From positions 2,418,001 to 2,482,000 of the forward strand of contig NZ_CP020105.1 in NCBI RefSeq assembly GCF_002067135.1: DNA of 64,000 bases, in the 5' to 3' direction. Shown here piece after piece: positions 9,105 through 15,841 of this stretch. The notes beneath the pieces were generated by a model. It had not been told where the DNA came from. It worked only from the letters and a program-made list of their open reading frames with translations, and made no database searches. Source of the DNA: Spirosoma rigui (GTDB taxonomy: Bacteria; Bacteroidota; Bacteroidia; Cytophagales; Spirosomataceae). Both the position numbers and the translations under genes were made by a program. Every line of letters starts with the position of its first letter. Position 1 is the stretch's first letter.

Positions 9105-9655
9105 GATTTAAATAGTTGCTTAAGTTCCTGCAGAGCGGCCCGAATTCGAGTCTTCACCGTACCGAGGGGCAAGTTGAGCTCTTCGGCGGCTTCTTCGTGC
9201 GTGTAACCGGCAAAATAAACCAAGTCAATTAACTGCTTCCGTTCGGGGCGTAGTTGGCTTACAATATCCTGAACGCCAATGTGCTCGGGATTAGGCTGCT
9301 GGGTATTATGCTGCCGGTCAACAATATGTACGTTGTCCTCGTCGGTTCGGATTGCACTGGATGGCTGAGACTTACGGGCGCGCAATGCATCGATGGCCGT
9401 GTTCCTGGAAACATTTAGCATCCAGGTAAACAGCCGGCCCTTACTGGCATCGTAGGCATCCAGATTTTTCCAGATCTTCACAAATATGTCCTGCAGGACA
9501 TCCTGCGCCTGCTCCTCGTCACGCACGATGCGTAACACGACCCCATAAAGAGCGGGCGAATACTGATCGTAAAGCCATTGAAAAGCCTGCTGATCGCGCC
9601 TGTTCAGCTTTTCGATCAGTACACTTTCGGAGACTAGGGATGACTGGCGTTTCAC
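9101..9655 (-). CDS. ECF RNA polymerase sigma factor (SigK-like)
   Basis: 184 residues. Region 2 (LYDQYSPALYGVVLRIVRDEEQAQDVLQDIFVKIWKNL) recognises the -10 element and binds core polymerase; region 4 (HEEAAEELNLPLGTVKTRI, helix-turn-helix) binds the -35 element. Partner and regulator is the RskA-type anti-sigma gene immediately downstream, overlapping by 4 bases. The gene is preceded by a TATATTTG motif. Target genes cannot be read from this window; msrB lies 3' of the pair, but a regulatory link is only a guess. Confidence 0.92.
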   Translation of the reverse strand: MKRQSSLVSESVLIEKLNRRDQQAFQWLYDQYSPALYGVVLRIVRDEEQAQDVLQDIFVKIWKNLDAYDASKGRLFTWMLNVSRNTAIDALRARKSQPSSAIRTDEDNVHIVDRQHNTQQPNPEHIGVQDIVSQLRPERKQLIDLVYFAGYTHEEAAEELNLPLGTVKTRIRAALQELKQLFKS

Positions 9656-9675
9656 GCAGACTGGGTTAAGTGGGC

Positions 9676-9683
9676 CAAATATA
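9676..9683 (-). promoter_or_regulatory. Putative -7 promoter motif for the sigma/anti-sigma operon
   Basis: Minus-strand TATATTTG, fitting TAnnTTTG, 21 bases upstream of the sigma factor start codon. Confidence 0.4.
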
Positions 9684-9758
9684 GCAGAAAATAGAAAAAA
9701 CGAGCGGTCAATATCGGGTTAGACAAACGAACAGTCGGCGGGACGCCAATATAAAAAG

Positions 9759-9802
9759 CAGGGCCGACCGGTGAAATACTACTGGTCGACTCTGCCTGTG
9801 TA
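9759..9802 (-). terminator. Terminator of the small secreted-protein gene
   Basis: Minus strand: GCAGAGTCGACCAG, 10-base loop, CCGGTCGGCCCTGC, then TTTTTAT. Two mismatches in a 14-bp stem. It lies about 60 bases beyond the stop at 9863. Confidence 0.65.
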
Positions 9803-9862
9803 CTACTAGTGGGCTAAATACCTGTACCCATTCGGTACTCCTGGATCCTGCAAAATGCTGAA

Positions 9863-10240
9863 CTACCGGCGGGGTGGCTTCCGTGTTGTATTCTTGCCGC
9901 TCGTTGTGTCCGATGCGCTACCCACACCCGTGGGAGCCGTCGTTACGTTGTTGCTGTTGGTGTTTGTCGTATTGCTGTTGTTAATCGAGGTGCCATCGCT
10001 GGTTGAACTCTGGCGGTATTTGCCTTCCTCGCTCCTCGCTGCGTTAGCCGACCGGTTGTTGCGCTTGGTCATCCGGTTGTTCTTGCGTGACCCTTTCTGG
10101 GCGGGTAATGAATCGGTTACGACGGCCCCCTGCGGGTAAGTCGATGTCGTTGTGCCGGCGGGTGTCGATTGCGCCGACGCATCCCAGCCGATCAGTACCA
10201 GGCCGGTGATAAGTAGTGGAATGAGTTGCTTGTTGTTCAT
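9863..10240 (-). CDS. Small secreted basic/Asn-Thr-rich hypothetical protein
   Basis: 125 residues from ATG 10240 (MNNKQLIPLL...), which gives a good signal peptide ending ASAQ; an upstream in-frame start at 10264 would spoil it. The mature part is low complexity: a basic Arg/Lys/Asn block (KGSRKNNRMTKRNNRSANAARS), a Ser/Thr/Asn run and a basic tail (KNTTRKPPRR). No recognised domain and no cysteines. Probably periplasmic or surface, with unknown function. Own terminator downstream; divergent from the aldehyde dehydrogenase gene. Confidence 0.6.
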   Translation of the reverse strand: MNNKQLIPLLITGLVLIGWDASAQSTPAGTTTSTYPQGAVVTDSLPAQKGSRKNNRMTKRNNRSANAARSEEGKYRQSSTSDGTSINNSNTTNTNSNNVTTAPTGVGSASDTTSGKNTTRKPPRR

Positions 10241-10337
10241 AACGTCGTTGTGCTTATTGACCATAAATAGTCCTATTCTTCAACCCATGTGTACCTAAAA
10301 AGTTTGCTGGCGGGTCCATTCTTTCGGGGAAGGCGGG

Positions 10338-10345
10338 TAGATTTG
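10338..10345 (+). promoter_or_regulatory. Putative -7 promoter motif for aldehyde dehydrogenase
   Basis: TAGATTTG fits TAnnTTTG, 31 bases before the chosen ATG at 10376. It argues against translation starting further upstream at 10289. Confidence 0.4.
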
Positions 10346-10375
10346 CTTTTTGTCAGCAAACCACCGCCTTTGTTT

Positions 10376-11914
10376 ATGCAGTCTATTCTTCCGTTACCTA
10401 CTCAACCCGTCAAACCCGGCACCAGTACCGGTCAGCAGTTCTGGCCGGTCGATACACCCGCCGGCACCCACAAGATCATCGATTCGTTTTCCCCCGCCGA
10501 CGGGCAGCTGATTGCCCGCGTGCACGTATCGACCCGCGCTGATTATGATCAGGTGATTGAAACGGCGCAGGCCGCCTTTGCCGAATGGCGGCTGGTACCC
10601 GCTCCGCGTAGGGGTGAAATTGTCCGGCAAATGGCCGAACAGTTTCGCCGGTACAAGCGGGAACTGGGTACACTCGTGAGCTATGAAATGGGTAAATCGC
10701 TCCAGGAAGGCCTGGGCGAGGTGCAGGAGATCATCGACATCTGCGATTTTGCCGTGGGGCAGTCGCGCCAGCTGTATGGCCTGTCGATGCACTCCGAACG
10801 CCCGGCCCACCGGATGATGGAGCAATATCACCCGCTGGGTATTGTCGGTATAATTTCGGCCTTCAACTTCCCCGTTGCTGTCTGGTCCTGGAATGCCATG
10901 CTGGCCTGGGTATGTGGGGATGTGTGCGTGTGGAAGCCATCCGAAAAGACACCCTTGACGGCCCTGGCCTGCCAGCAGATCATCACGGAAGTCCTGCGTA
11001 ACAACGATGTGCCTGAGGGCGTATCTTGCATCGTTACCGGCGGACGTGATGCGGGCGAATGGCTGGCGCGTGACCCACGGGTGGCCCTCGTTTCGGCTAC
11101 GGGCAGCACGCGCATGGGCAAAGCCGTGGCCGAAGCCGTAGCAGGTCGGCTTGGCCGCAGCCTGCTCGAACTGGGTGGTAACAATGCTATTATTGTGTCG
11201 GAGCATGCCGACCTGGACCTGGCTATCCCGGCCATTGTATTTGGCGCAGTTGGTACGGCCGGTCAGCGCTGCACGACCACCCGGCGCATTATTGTGCAGG
11301 AGAGCGTATATAACGACGTGAAAGAACGGCTTAAGAATGCGTATGCCCAGCTCCGCATCGGGAATCCGCTGGATGAGTCATTTCATGTGGGTCCGGTCAT
11401 TGATCGCCAGGCGGTCAGCGCCTATCAGGCTGCCGTTGCCGAAATCCGGGAGTCGGGGGGGCGGTTTGTGGTGGAGCCGGGACTGGTGGAGGGATTGGGT
11501 TTTGAGTCAGGCTGCTACGTAAAACCGTGTATTGCCGAAGCCGAGAACGCCTGGCCCGTAGTGCAGCGCGAAACGTTTGCGCCCATCCTGTATCTGCTCA
11601 AATACACCACGCTGGACGATGCCATTGCCCAGCAGAACAGCGTACCCCAGGGTTTGTCATCGGCTATTTTTACGCTGAACATGCGCGAAGCCGAGCGGTT
11701 CCTGGCGGTATCGGGCTCCGACTGTGGTATTGCCAACGTGAACATCGGCACATCGGGTGCCGAGATCGGTGGTGCGTTCGGGGGCGAAAAAGAAACGGGC
11801 GGTGGCCGCGAGTCGGGCTCCGATGCGTGGAAAGCCTACATGCGCCGACAAACCAATACCATCAACTATGGTACCACCATGCCCCTCGCGCAGGGCATTA
11901 CGTTTGAATTATAA
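10376..11914 (+). CDS. amaB: Aldehyde dehydrogenase, ALDH7/antiquitin type (aminoadipate semialdehyde dehydrogenase-like)
   Basis: 512 residues. Oxidises an aldehyde to the acid with NAD+; in the antiquitin family the usual substrate is alpha-aminoadipic semialdehyde in lysine breakdown. Seen: NFPVAVWSWN, VWKPSEKTPLTA (cofactor loop), SATGSTRMG, LLELGGNNAII with the general-base Glu, AVGTAGQRCTTTRR with catalytic Cys, and the family tail GGAFGGEKETGGGRESGSDAWKAYMRR. Start at 10376 chosen because a promoter-like motif lies inside the longer frame and homologues start near this point. The stop at 11914 directly abuts the 3' end of the convergent repressor gene. Physiological substrate inferred. 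Confidence 0.9.
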   Translation: MQSILPLPTQPVKPGTSTGQQFWPVDTPAGTHKIIDSFSPADGQLIARVHVSTRADYDQVIETAQAAFAEWRLVPAPRRGEIVRQMAEQFRRYKRELGTLVSYEMGKSLQEGLGEVQEIIDICDFAVGQSRQLYGLSMHSERPAHRMMEQYHPLGIVGIISAFNFPVAVWSWNAMLAWVCGDVCVWKPSEKTPLTALACQQIITEVLRNNDVPEGVSCIVTGGRDAGEWLARDPRVALVSATGSTRMGKAVAEAVAGRLGRSLLELGGNNAIIVSEHADLDLAIPAIVFGAVGTAGQRCTTTRRIIVQESVYNDVKERLKNAYAQLRIGNPLDESFHVGPVIDRQAVSAYQAAVAEIRESGGRFVVEPGLVEGLGFESGCYVKPCIAEAENAWPVVQRETFAPILYLLKYTTLDDAIAQQNSVPQGLSSAIFTLNMREAERFLAVSGSDCGIANVNIGTSGAEIGGAFGGEKETGGGRESGSDAWKAYMRRQTNTINYGTTMPLAQGITFEL

Positions 11915-12220
11915 CTAAGTTGGTTCGTTGGCGGGACGACCAGCCGGTGATTGACTTACCGGCTGGTCGTCCCGCCAACTGTTTACCGGTTTCCCTTCCC
12001 CGGTCAGGACGTAGCGCATATTCATAGTCGGGAATTTGCCCGCAATTTCGGCCAGAGACTCGCTGCTGAGATACGTTTTATTGCCGATATGCCGGTAGAA
12101 TTTTTCCCGGCTATACCCCAACTCCTTCGCTAATCGGTAGACCGTCATATCCTGCGCGGCCAGGGCTTCTTTGAGCCATTTTCCCTGGATGGTGTTCTTT
12201 TTCTCCCGTCTTCCAGCCAT
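11915..12220 (-). CDS. Phage-type helix-turn-helix repressor-like protein
   Basis: 101 residues. Residues 12-70 form an XRE/lambda-repressor-like DNA-binding domain (MTVYRLAKELGYSREKFYRHI, then YLSSESLAEIAGKFPTMNMRYVLTGEG); the LTGEG ending is common in short repressors of mobile elements. Basic N terminus, loose polar tail. Divergent from the GIY-YIG gene with only 89 bases between the starts, so it likely controls both. An 18-base palindrome touches its start codon, and a perfect 22-bp inverted repeat lies inside its last 20 codons. Convergent and abutting with the aldehyde dehydrogenase gene. Marks the left border of the accessory island. Confidence 0.75.
   Translation of the reverse strand: MAGRREKKNTIQGKWLKEALAAQDMTVYRLAKELGYSREKFYRHIGNKTYLSSESLAEIAGKFPTMNMRYVLTGEGKPVNSWRDDQPVSQSPAGRPANEPT
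11927..11979. repeat. Perfect 22-bp inverted repeat inside the repressor 3' end
   Basis: GTTGGCGGGACGACCAGCCG continues two bases to form a 22-base arm, with a 9-base loop (GATTGACTT) and an exact complement at 11958-11979. GC-rich with no T run. It encodes the C-terminal tail of the repressor and starts 13 bases beyond the stop of the aldehyde dehydrogenase, so it may end transcription from both genes. Confidence 0.7.
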
Positions 12221-12238
12221 AAAAAATCCGGATTTTTT
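12221..12238. promoter_or_regulatory. Palindrome abutting the repressor start codon (possible operator)
   Basis: AAAAAATCCGGATTTTTT is a perfect 18-base palindrome directly upstream of the repressor ATG. Its position over the ribosome-binding region suggests an autoregulatory operator, or an mRNA hairpin that limits translation. Confidence 0.45.
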
Positions 12239-12246
12239 CGCCGAAA

Positions 12247-12254
12247 CAAAGGTA
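12247..12254 (-). promoter_or_regulatory. Putative -7 promoter motif for the repressor gene
   Basis: Minus-strand TACCTTTG, a TAnnTTTG match 27 bases upstream of the start codon, next to the palindrome. On the other strand TATTTTTG (12266-12273) could serve the divergent GIY-YIG gene. Confidence 0.45.
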
Positions 12255-12309
12255 AAAAATATATGTATTTTTGGTTGTATATAAGTATTGTTTGTAGTAT
12301 ATTTATTGC

Positions 12310-12879
12310 ATGGAAATCGATAAAAGAACCGCCAAAAAGCACGTTGATTTAGGGCAGATTCTGATCAGCGGACCGCTGCTTTTGCCCCAGCCGTGCATCT
12401 ATTACCTGATTGATGCCGAGGACGAAGTCATCTTCGTTGGACAGACCCTGAACCTCCAGTCGCGCCTGTTGGAGCACCGGATAGCGGGTTTAAATTTTGT
12501 CCGGTTTCGCTTTTTCACCTGCGACGCCACTGACCTGGACCGGCTGGAGCAGGAGGCTACGGCGCGCTGCCAGCAGGGATCTGCCAAATCACCGGTACCG
12601 GCATCCAAATCGACGTCGGGCCTGTTGAGTAAACAGTTGATTTGTCTGAAGCACAACATCACGCCCATTGCCTTCGACCGGCTTCGGGAGGCCTTTGGTC
12701 TGGAACCGGCGGGTTCATTCGGTAATGCCCGGTTCTATAAACCCGGCGATGTTGACGCCTGGCTCCGGCGGTTCAAAGGGTTGGTGGTGTCGGGGCGGCA
12801 TGTATTGCAGGCCAAGCCAACCTACCTGGCCGTGGGGATCAGCAGCCGGACTAAACAGATCCAGCTTTTTACAAAATGA
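12310..12879 (+). CDS. GIY-YIG domain protein with excisionase-like C-terminal DNA-binding region
   Basis: 189 residues. Residues 28-90 fit the GIY-YIG fold: CIYYLID (30-35), IFVGQT (YIG part, 41-46), Arg52 and His56 in NLQSRLLEHR, and a Glu in LDRLEQEA near 80-82, so the nuclease site looks intact. A Ser/Pro/Lys linker (about 92-108) leads to LICLKHNITPIAFDRLREAF and ARFYKPGDVDAWLRRF, which looks like an AlpA/Xis-type winged helix that binds DNA. Divergent from the XRE repressor and 89 bases upstream of the broken recombinase, the order expected of a mobile element. The combined role (site-directed nicking or element control) is inference. Confidence 0.65.
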   Translation: MEIDKRTAKKHVDLGQILISGPLLLPQPCIYYLIDAEDEVIFVGQTLNLQSRLLEHRIAGLNFVRFRFFTCDATDLDRLEQEATARCQQGSAKSPVPASKSTSGLLSKQLICLKHNITPIAFDRLREAFGLEPAGSFGNARFYKPGDVDAWLRRFKGLVVSGRHVLQAKPTYLAVGISSRTKQIQLFTK

Positions 12880-12915
12880 CTGGAAAGGTTTTATCACTAC
12901 AGCAGCAGCAGTGAC

Positions 12916-12966
12916 GAACAGGTCGTTTTGGAGTCTGTGGCAAACGCGCTCGAAGACGACCTGTTC
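12916..12966. repeat. Inverted repeat before the recombinase pseudogene
   Basis: GAACAGGTCGT (12916-12926) and ACGACCTGTTC (12956-12966), a perfect 11-bp pair with a 29-base spacer, ending two bases before the recombinase ATG. May be an operator, an attachment-site relic or a terminator for the GIY-YIG gene. Confidence 0.5.
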
Positions 12967-12968
12967 CA

Positions 12969-14143
12969 ATGATCACCATTCGCATTGATGATAAAGATGT
13001 TAGGTTGTTAACGGTTTCTCTCCCGGAAGACCCCACTAGTAACGACCTTATTCGTGAAATTCCGGGTCGGCGGTGGAGTTACTCACGCCGACGCTGGCTG
13101 GTGCCCAACAGTCGGGAATCTGTTGTACGACTTGGCCAGCTATTTGGCAGGGATTACTGCCGGTTTGACGAAGCTGTAGTACGATTGTACAAACCCACGG
13201 CTACGCCCGGCGAGCTTAACAAAGCCACCAATCTACCCTGGCAACCAGTTGGAAAAGAGCAAGCGCGCAGAACATTTAAATACGCCCTGCCCCTGAGCGC
13301 ATATGATCAGCATCCCATTATCCAGGCTGTTTGGTCATCGATGCATGTACAGAATTATAGCCGAAAAACAATTTAAAAACTACAAGTAGGCTCCCATCGT
13401 ATTGATCCGCTATTTCGAGCCTAATGGAATTGATTCGCTGACCAAAGCTGAATACCAGAAATACCTGTTGTTTTTAGTTGAAAAGAGAGGGCTGAGTGGC
13501 GCTACGCTGAACGTCCCTGTTAACGCCTACAAGTATTATTGTGAGAAGGTTTTGCCGCGCGGGAAGGAGTTCCAGGCTATAGCCTACCCACGTCAGGCGG
13601 TAAAACTTCCTACTGTTTACCGTGTGGCTGAAGTCAGAGCCATTTTCAACGCAATGACCAGTTTGAAATACCGTGCTTTCTTTATGCTGGTTTACGCCAC
13701 GAGTTTACGGTTGAACGAGGTAGCTCAGCTGCGCATCACCGATCTTGACTGTATACGCAGGTTAGTGACCGTTCGGGGCGGTAAGGGCAAAAAAAGACCG
13801 TATTGTGATGCTGACCAACAAACTGGAAGTAGCCATAGATGAGTATTTGATTCAGCATAAACCGAACGTCTACTTGTTTGGCGGTTCGGAGCAGGGCGAG
13901 CCACTACAAAATCGAGCGATTCAACTGGTTTATAGCGATGTTGTGAGGTTTACGAGAATTACGAAAAAAGGCGGAATTCACACGCTCCGCCACAGCTTTA
14001 CTACGTACTTATTGGAATCCGACAAAGATATTCACCAGATTCAGGTATTACCTGGGCATGAGAGTATACTGACGACCATGCGCTATACGCACGTATCGGC
14101 CGACGCGATCAGTAAACATAAAAGCTCATTGGATGATCTGTAG
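12969..14143 (+). pseudogene. Tyrosine recombinase/integrase, broken by two frameshifts and a stop
   Basis: Three reading frames join into one XerC/D-like integrase of about 390 residues. Frame one (12969-13376) gives an N-terminal DNA-binding part with IPGRRWSYSRRRWLVPNSRE. An extra T near 13375 shifts frame, and a TAG follows at about 13387. The second frame (to about 13795) holds the core-binding domain and the first catalytic Arg (ATSLRLNEVAQLR). A seven-A run at 13789-13795 shifts again into the last frame, which has HTLRHSF (His, Arg) and MRYTHVS (nucleophile Tyr) but VLPGHES where LLGH is normal. No IntI-type extra helix is obvious between the Arg patches. Catalytic residues survive, so inactivation may be recent. 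Sequencing error cannot be excluded. Confidence 0.8.
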
Positions 14144-14601
14144 ATGGGCATTCCGGTGGTCTATGCCGCAAGAGTCTGATAAGCAATTGTTCAAGACTGA
14201 AAAATTTGCTTTTCAGTATATAGCCTTGTGTAGTGCCTATGATTACCCGTTTGTACATTCTGACTTGCCCGCGCGAGTCGAAACGCTACAACCATTTGTC
14301 ATGTCCAAAAAAATAGTTAGGGTATCCATCAATATCCCATACGCACTCAACCTGTCGAGTAACAGAAATTTTTATCGCCATGTAATTTGTAAAGTTTCGT
14401 GCATCTGTTTATGATTGTAGAAACTTTTTTTACGCGTTAGGTTACTCTGAGAAATATAGGCAATATGCATTAAAAACTTTATAGTAACAGTATGACTGTC
14501 AGTGTATTGTCGTTAAGCGAAGTTTCGCCCCTTACTATGTTAGGTACGGGTCTATCAAGTGCTTGTTTGCTGTCGTCCTGGTGACAGTAATTACATCCCA
14601 G

Positions 14602-14648
14602 AGGTCAAGTTTTGGCTTGTATTACCAGCGTTGGTTGACAGACAGCGC
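14602..14648 (+). repeat. Island repeat copy A (about 45 bp)
   Basis: Fits the island consensus GTYAGGTTTTGG, 5-12 bases, CAGC, about 6 bases, GACAG, then GCGC. Here GGTCAAGTTTTGG, CAGC at 14625, TTGACAG at 14635 and a GCGCGG ending. Overlaps the start of a 31-base stretch shared with 16429-16459. Confidence 0.6.
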
Positions 14649-14654
14649 GGCTAC

Positions 14655-14702
14655 GAAGTCAGGTTTTAATTTGCAAAGCAGCATCTCGGCGACAGGTGGT
14701 GC
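14655..14702 (+). repeat. Island repeat copy B
   Basis: GAAGTCAGGTTTT, ten bases, GCAGC, then GCGACAGG and GTGC. Ends 52 bases before the first DUF4177-like ORF. Confidence 0.6.
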
Positions 14703-14754
14703 ATACCGACAGGCATAAGTTGGAAATGAAAGAACAGATAAACTCGTGAAAAAT

Positions 14755-14943
14755 ATGAAAGAGTACAAGGTTAAAGCCTTCCGTTTCTACCAAAAAGGGT
14801 TCGATTCAAATCAGTTCATCGTAGAATCTGAAGCTGCAATCCAAGCAACGCTTGATGATTATGTGTCGAAGGGCTATAAGTTGAGTTCTACAACGTCTGG
14901 TGACTCGGGTATGGTTTACCTGTTTTTCGAAAAAGATGTTTAG
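14755..14943 (+). CDS. DUF4177-like small protein, copy 1
   Basis: 62 residues from ATG 14755 (MKEYKVKAFRFY), aligned to the start of copy 2 at 18109; a GTG at 14746 would add three residues. Short alpha/beta protein with the DUF4177 pattern: MKEYKV strand, a helix (AIQATLDDYVSKGYKLSS) and a final strand ending FFEKDV. Function of the family is unknown. Copy 2, 3.3 kb away, shares roughly half its residues and the same MKEYKV and YFEKDV-type ends. Preceded by repeats A and B and followed by the attC-like site at 15022, so it looks like the cargo of one cassette. Confidence 0.75.
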   Translation: MKEYKVKAFRFYQKGFDSNQFIVESEAAIQATLDDYVSKGYKLSSTTSGDSGMVYLFFEKDV

Positions 14944-15021
14944 CTAAAAACGGACTTCTGCTTGTCACCTATTTGGGTGGGTTTCCGGCGATAGGAAACA
15001 CGTCCCGAAGTGAGGTCTTCA

Positions 15022-15084
15022 GCCCAACTTTGCAGGGGTGTAAAGGCTCGCTTCGCTTACCATTGCCCCCTGCGAGTGTTGGGT
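15022..15084 (+). repeat. attC-like recombination site (integron-type layout)
   Basis: Left box GCCCAAC (15022-15028) fits RYYYAAC and right box GTTGGGT (15078-15084) fits GTTRRRY; they pair except at the outermost base, as in known attC sites. Inside, a short unpaired spacer (TTT against GAGT) is followed by GCAGGGG (15032-15038) pairing with CCCCTGC (15067-15073), and a 28-base variable centre. Boxes, spacer, inner stem and variable loop match the R''-L''-L'-R' design in correct order and orientation relative to the plus-strand ORFs. Only one such strong site was found, so the call stays tentative. Confidence 0.55.
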
Positions 15085-15128
15085 GGCCTGTCCAAGCAGG
15101 TGGGCTTTTTACGTCACGGGCGATAGGA

Positions 15129-15204
15129 TAACTAATTGAAAATGAACGTTTTTTTTTGCTGGTGTCTCGCGTTTTCGTCGACAGGTTAACTAATTGAAAA
15201 TGAA
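15129..15204 (+). repeat. 18-bp direct repeat pair
   Basis: AACTAATTGAAAATGAAC occurs at 15129-15146 and again at 15187-15204, 58 bases apart. Each is preceded by a similar GGCGATAGGAT or GTCGACAGGTT segment, so the duplicated unit is longer than the exact match. Lies in the leader of the small lipoprotein ORF. Confidence 0.7.
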
Positions 15205-15268
15205 CAATACATCTGCCTTCGTTGGGCAGATGCTTCCCTTGAAAGGTGGGCTATCTTTCGTACAAAAA

Positions 15269-15460
15269 GTGAAAAACCTTCTATTTTTCTTCTTATTGCT
15301 GGCCGGTTGCCAAGCCAAGAATGAGCAACCATCAAGCGTTACTATCAACGGTAAGGAATATACTGATTCCGTAGCAGTCGATTCTTCCGGGAACAAAGTT
15401 CAGGTTAAGTCGGGCACTGTCGAGGTGTCGGGCAGTGGTAACAAGGTGGATATTAAGTGA
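15269..15460 (+). CDS. Small lipoprotein with DUF3060-like beta repeat
   Basis: 63 residues from GTG 15269, chosen because MKNLLFFFLLLAGC is a complete lipoprotein signal with lipobox LAGC; an in-frame ATG at 15200 would put 23 extra residues before it. The mature part (VTINGKEYTDSVAVDSSGNKVQ..., GTVEVSGSGNKVDIK) shows short beta repeats with SGNKV, like DUF3060 proteins. Role unknown, probably an outer-membrane or periplasmic anchor protein. It sits between the attC-like sites at 15022 and 15587, so it may be a second cassette cargo. Confidence 0.6.
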   Translation: MKNLLFFFLLLAGCQAKNEQPSSVTINGKEYTDSVAVDSSGNKVQVKSGTVEVSGSGNKVDIK

Positions 15461-15586
15461 TCGTGTCTCGGCGCTCGGTGGACAAGCTCTTGCCTCTCTT
15501 GGCTTGTTCGGTTGTGTGCTTGTTTGGCTAGCTCTGCGGGGTCTGCTTACCTCTGACGGGAAAACTGTCCGGCTAGTCAGAGCGGC

Positions 15587-15673
15587 ACCCAACGTGGGCA
15601 AATGTGTGAAGGGGGCAACGTACCTGAGTTTGGCTTATCTTGTTTCATCCATCATCCCTCATGGTCGTTGGGT
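15587..15673 (+). repeat. Weak attC-like site
   Basis: ACCCAAC (RYYYAAC) at 15587-15593 and its exact complement GTTGGGT (GTTRRRY) at 15667-15673, 87 bases overall, a usual attC length. The inner boxes pair poorly, so the structure is much less convincing than the site at 15022. It follows the small lipoprotein ORF as expected for a cassette end. Confidence 0.3.
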
Positions 15674-15744
15674 AAAGAAAACAAGCAATGCGTGAGTACC
15701 GGGCTTCGTGTGACAGCTTGCGCGTCCCGTGACAAGGTGATTTA

Positions 15745-15783
15745 GGATCGTTTGCCAGCTTTCGTGCGACAAGCCAAACGACC
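15745..15783. repeat. Bulged hairpin with a shared 14-base loop segment
   Basis: GGATCGTTTGCCAGCTT pairs with AAGCCAAACGACC with extra unpaired bases in the left arm only. CTTTCGTGCGACAA, spanning the loop (15759-15772), recurs exactly at 16270-16283 after the next ORF. Confidence 0.55.
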
Positions 15784-15841
15784 TCGTTAGGTAGGCTGAC
15801 CGAAAGCAGTACTAATTCGCAACTCCTAAACATACCATACA

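Larger units (their letters stand above)
14144..14754. other. Non-coding stretch with repeat copies A and B, upstream of the first cassette-like ORF
   Basis: 611 bases without a convincing gene. It holds three GTTRRRY-type heptamers (GTTAGGT at 14436 and 14539, GTTAAGC at 14512) close together, and two adjacent copies of the 45-bp repeat (14602-14648 and 14655-14702) just before the DUF4177-like ORF. An open frame at 14133-14414 has no gene-like features. Confidence 0.55.
14944..15268. other. Inter-ORF stretch with attC-like site and direct repeat
   Basis: 325 bases: small hairpin GTTTCC/GGAAAC (14981-14999), the attC-like site (15022-15084), a copy of AACTAATTGAAAATGAAC at 15129-15146 repeated at 15187-15204, and a GTCGACAGG core at 15178-15186. 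No gene seen. Confidence 0.55.
15461..15841. other. Inter-ORF stretch with weak attC-like site, core element and hairpins
   Basis: 381 bases: CTCTGAC/GTCAGAG hairpin (15551-15582), a weak attC-like pair (15587-15673), a GTGTGACAGCTTGCGC core (15709-15724) resembling the core at 16530, a bulged hairpin (15745-15783) and GTTAGGT (15786-15792). An open frame crossing it (15435-15695) has no protein-like features. Confidence 0.5.

Noticed and set aside
13376-13842. Programmed frameshift in the recombinase gene
   Set aside because: The A7 run is slippery, but the separate extra T and an in-frame TAG upstream make regulated bypass unlikely; pseudogene is simpler.
14133-14414. 93-codon frame after the recombinase
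   Set aside because: No family resemblance, mixed composition, and it overlaps the recombinase tail; not called.
14436-14545. Cluster of GTTAGGT and GTTAAGC heptamers as an attI site
   Set aside because: Suggestive, but heptamers alone are weak evidence and no pairing boxes were seen; kept only in the gap note.
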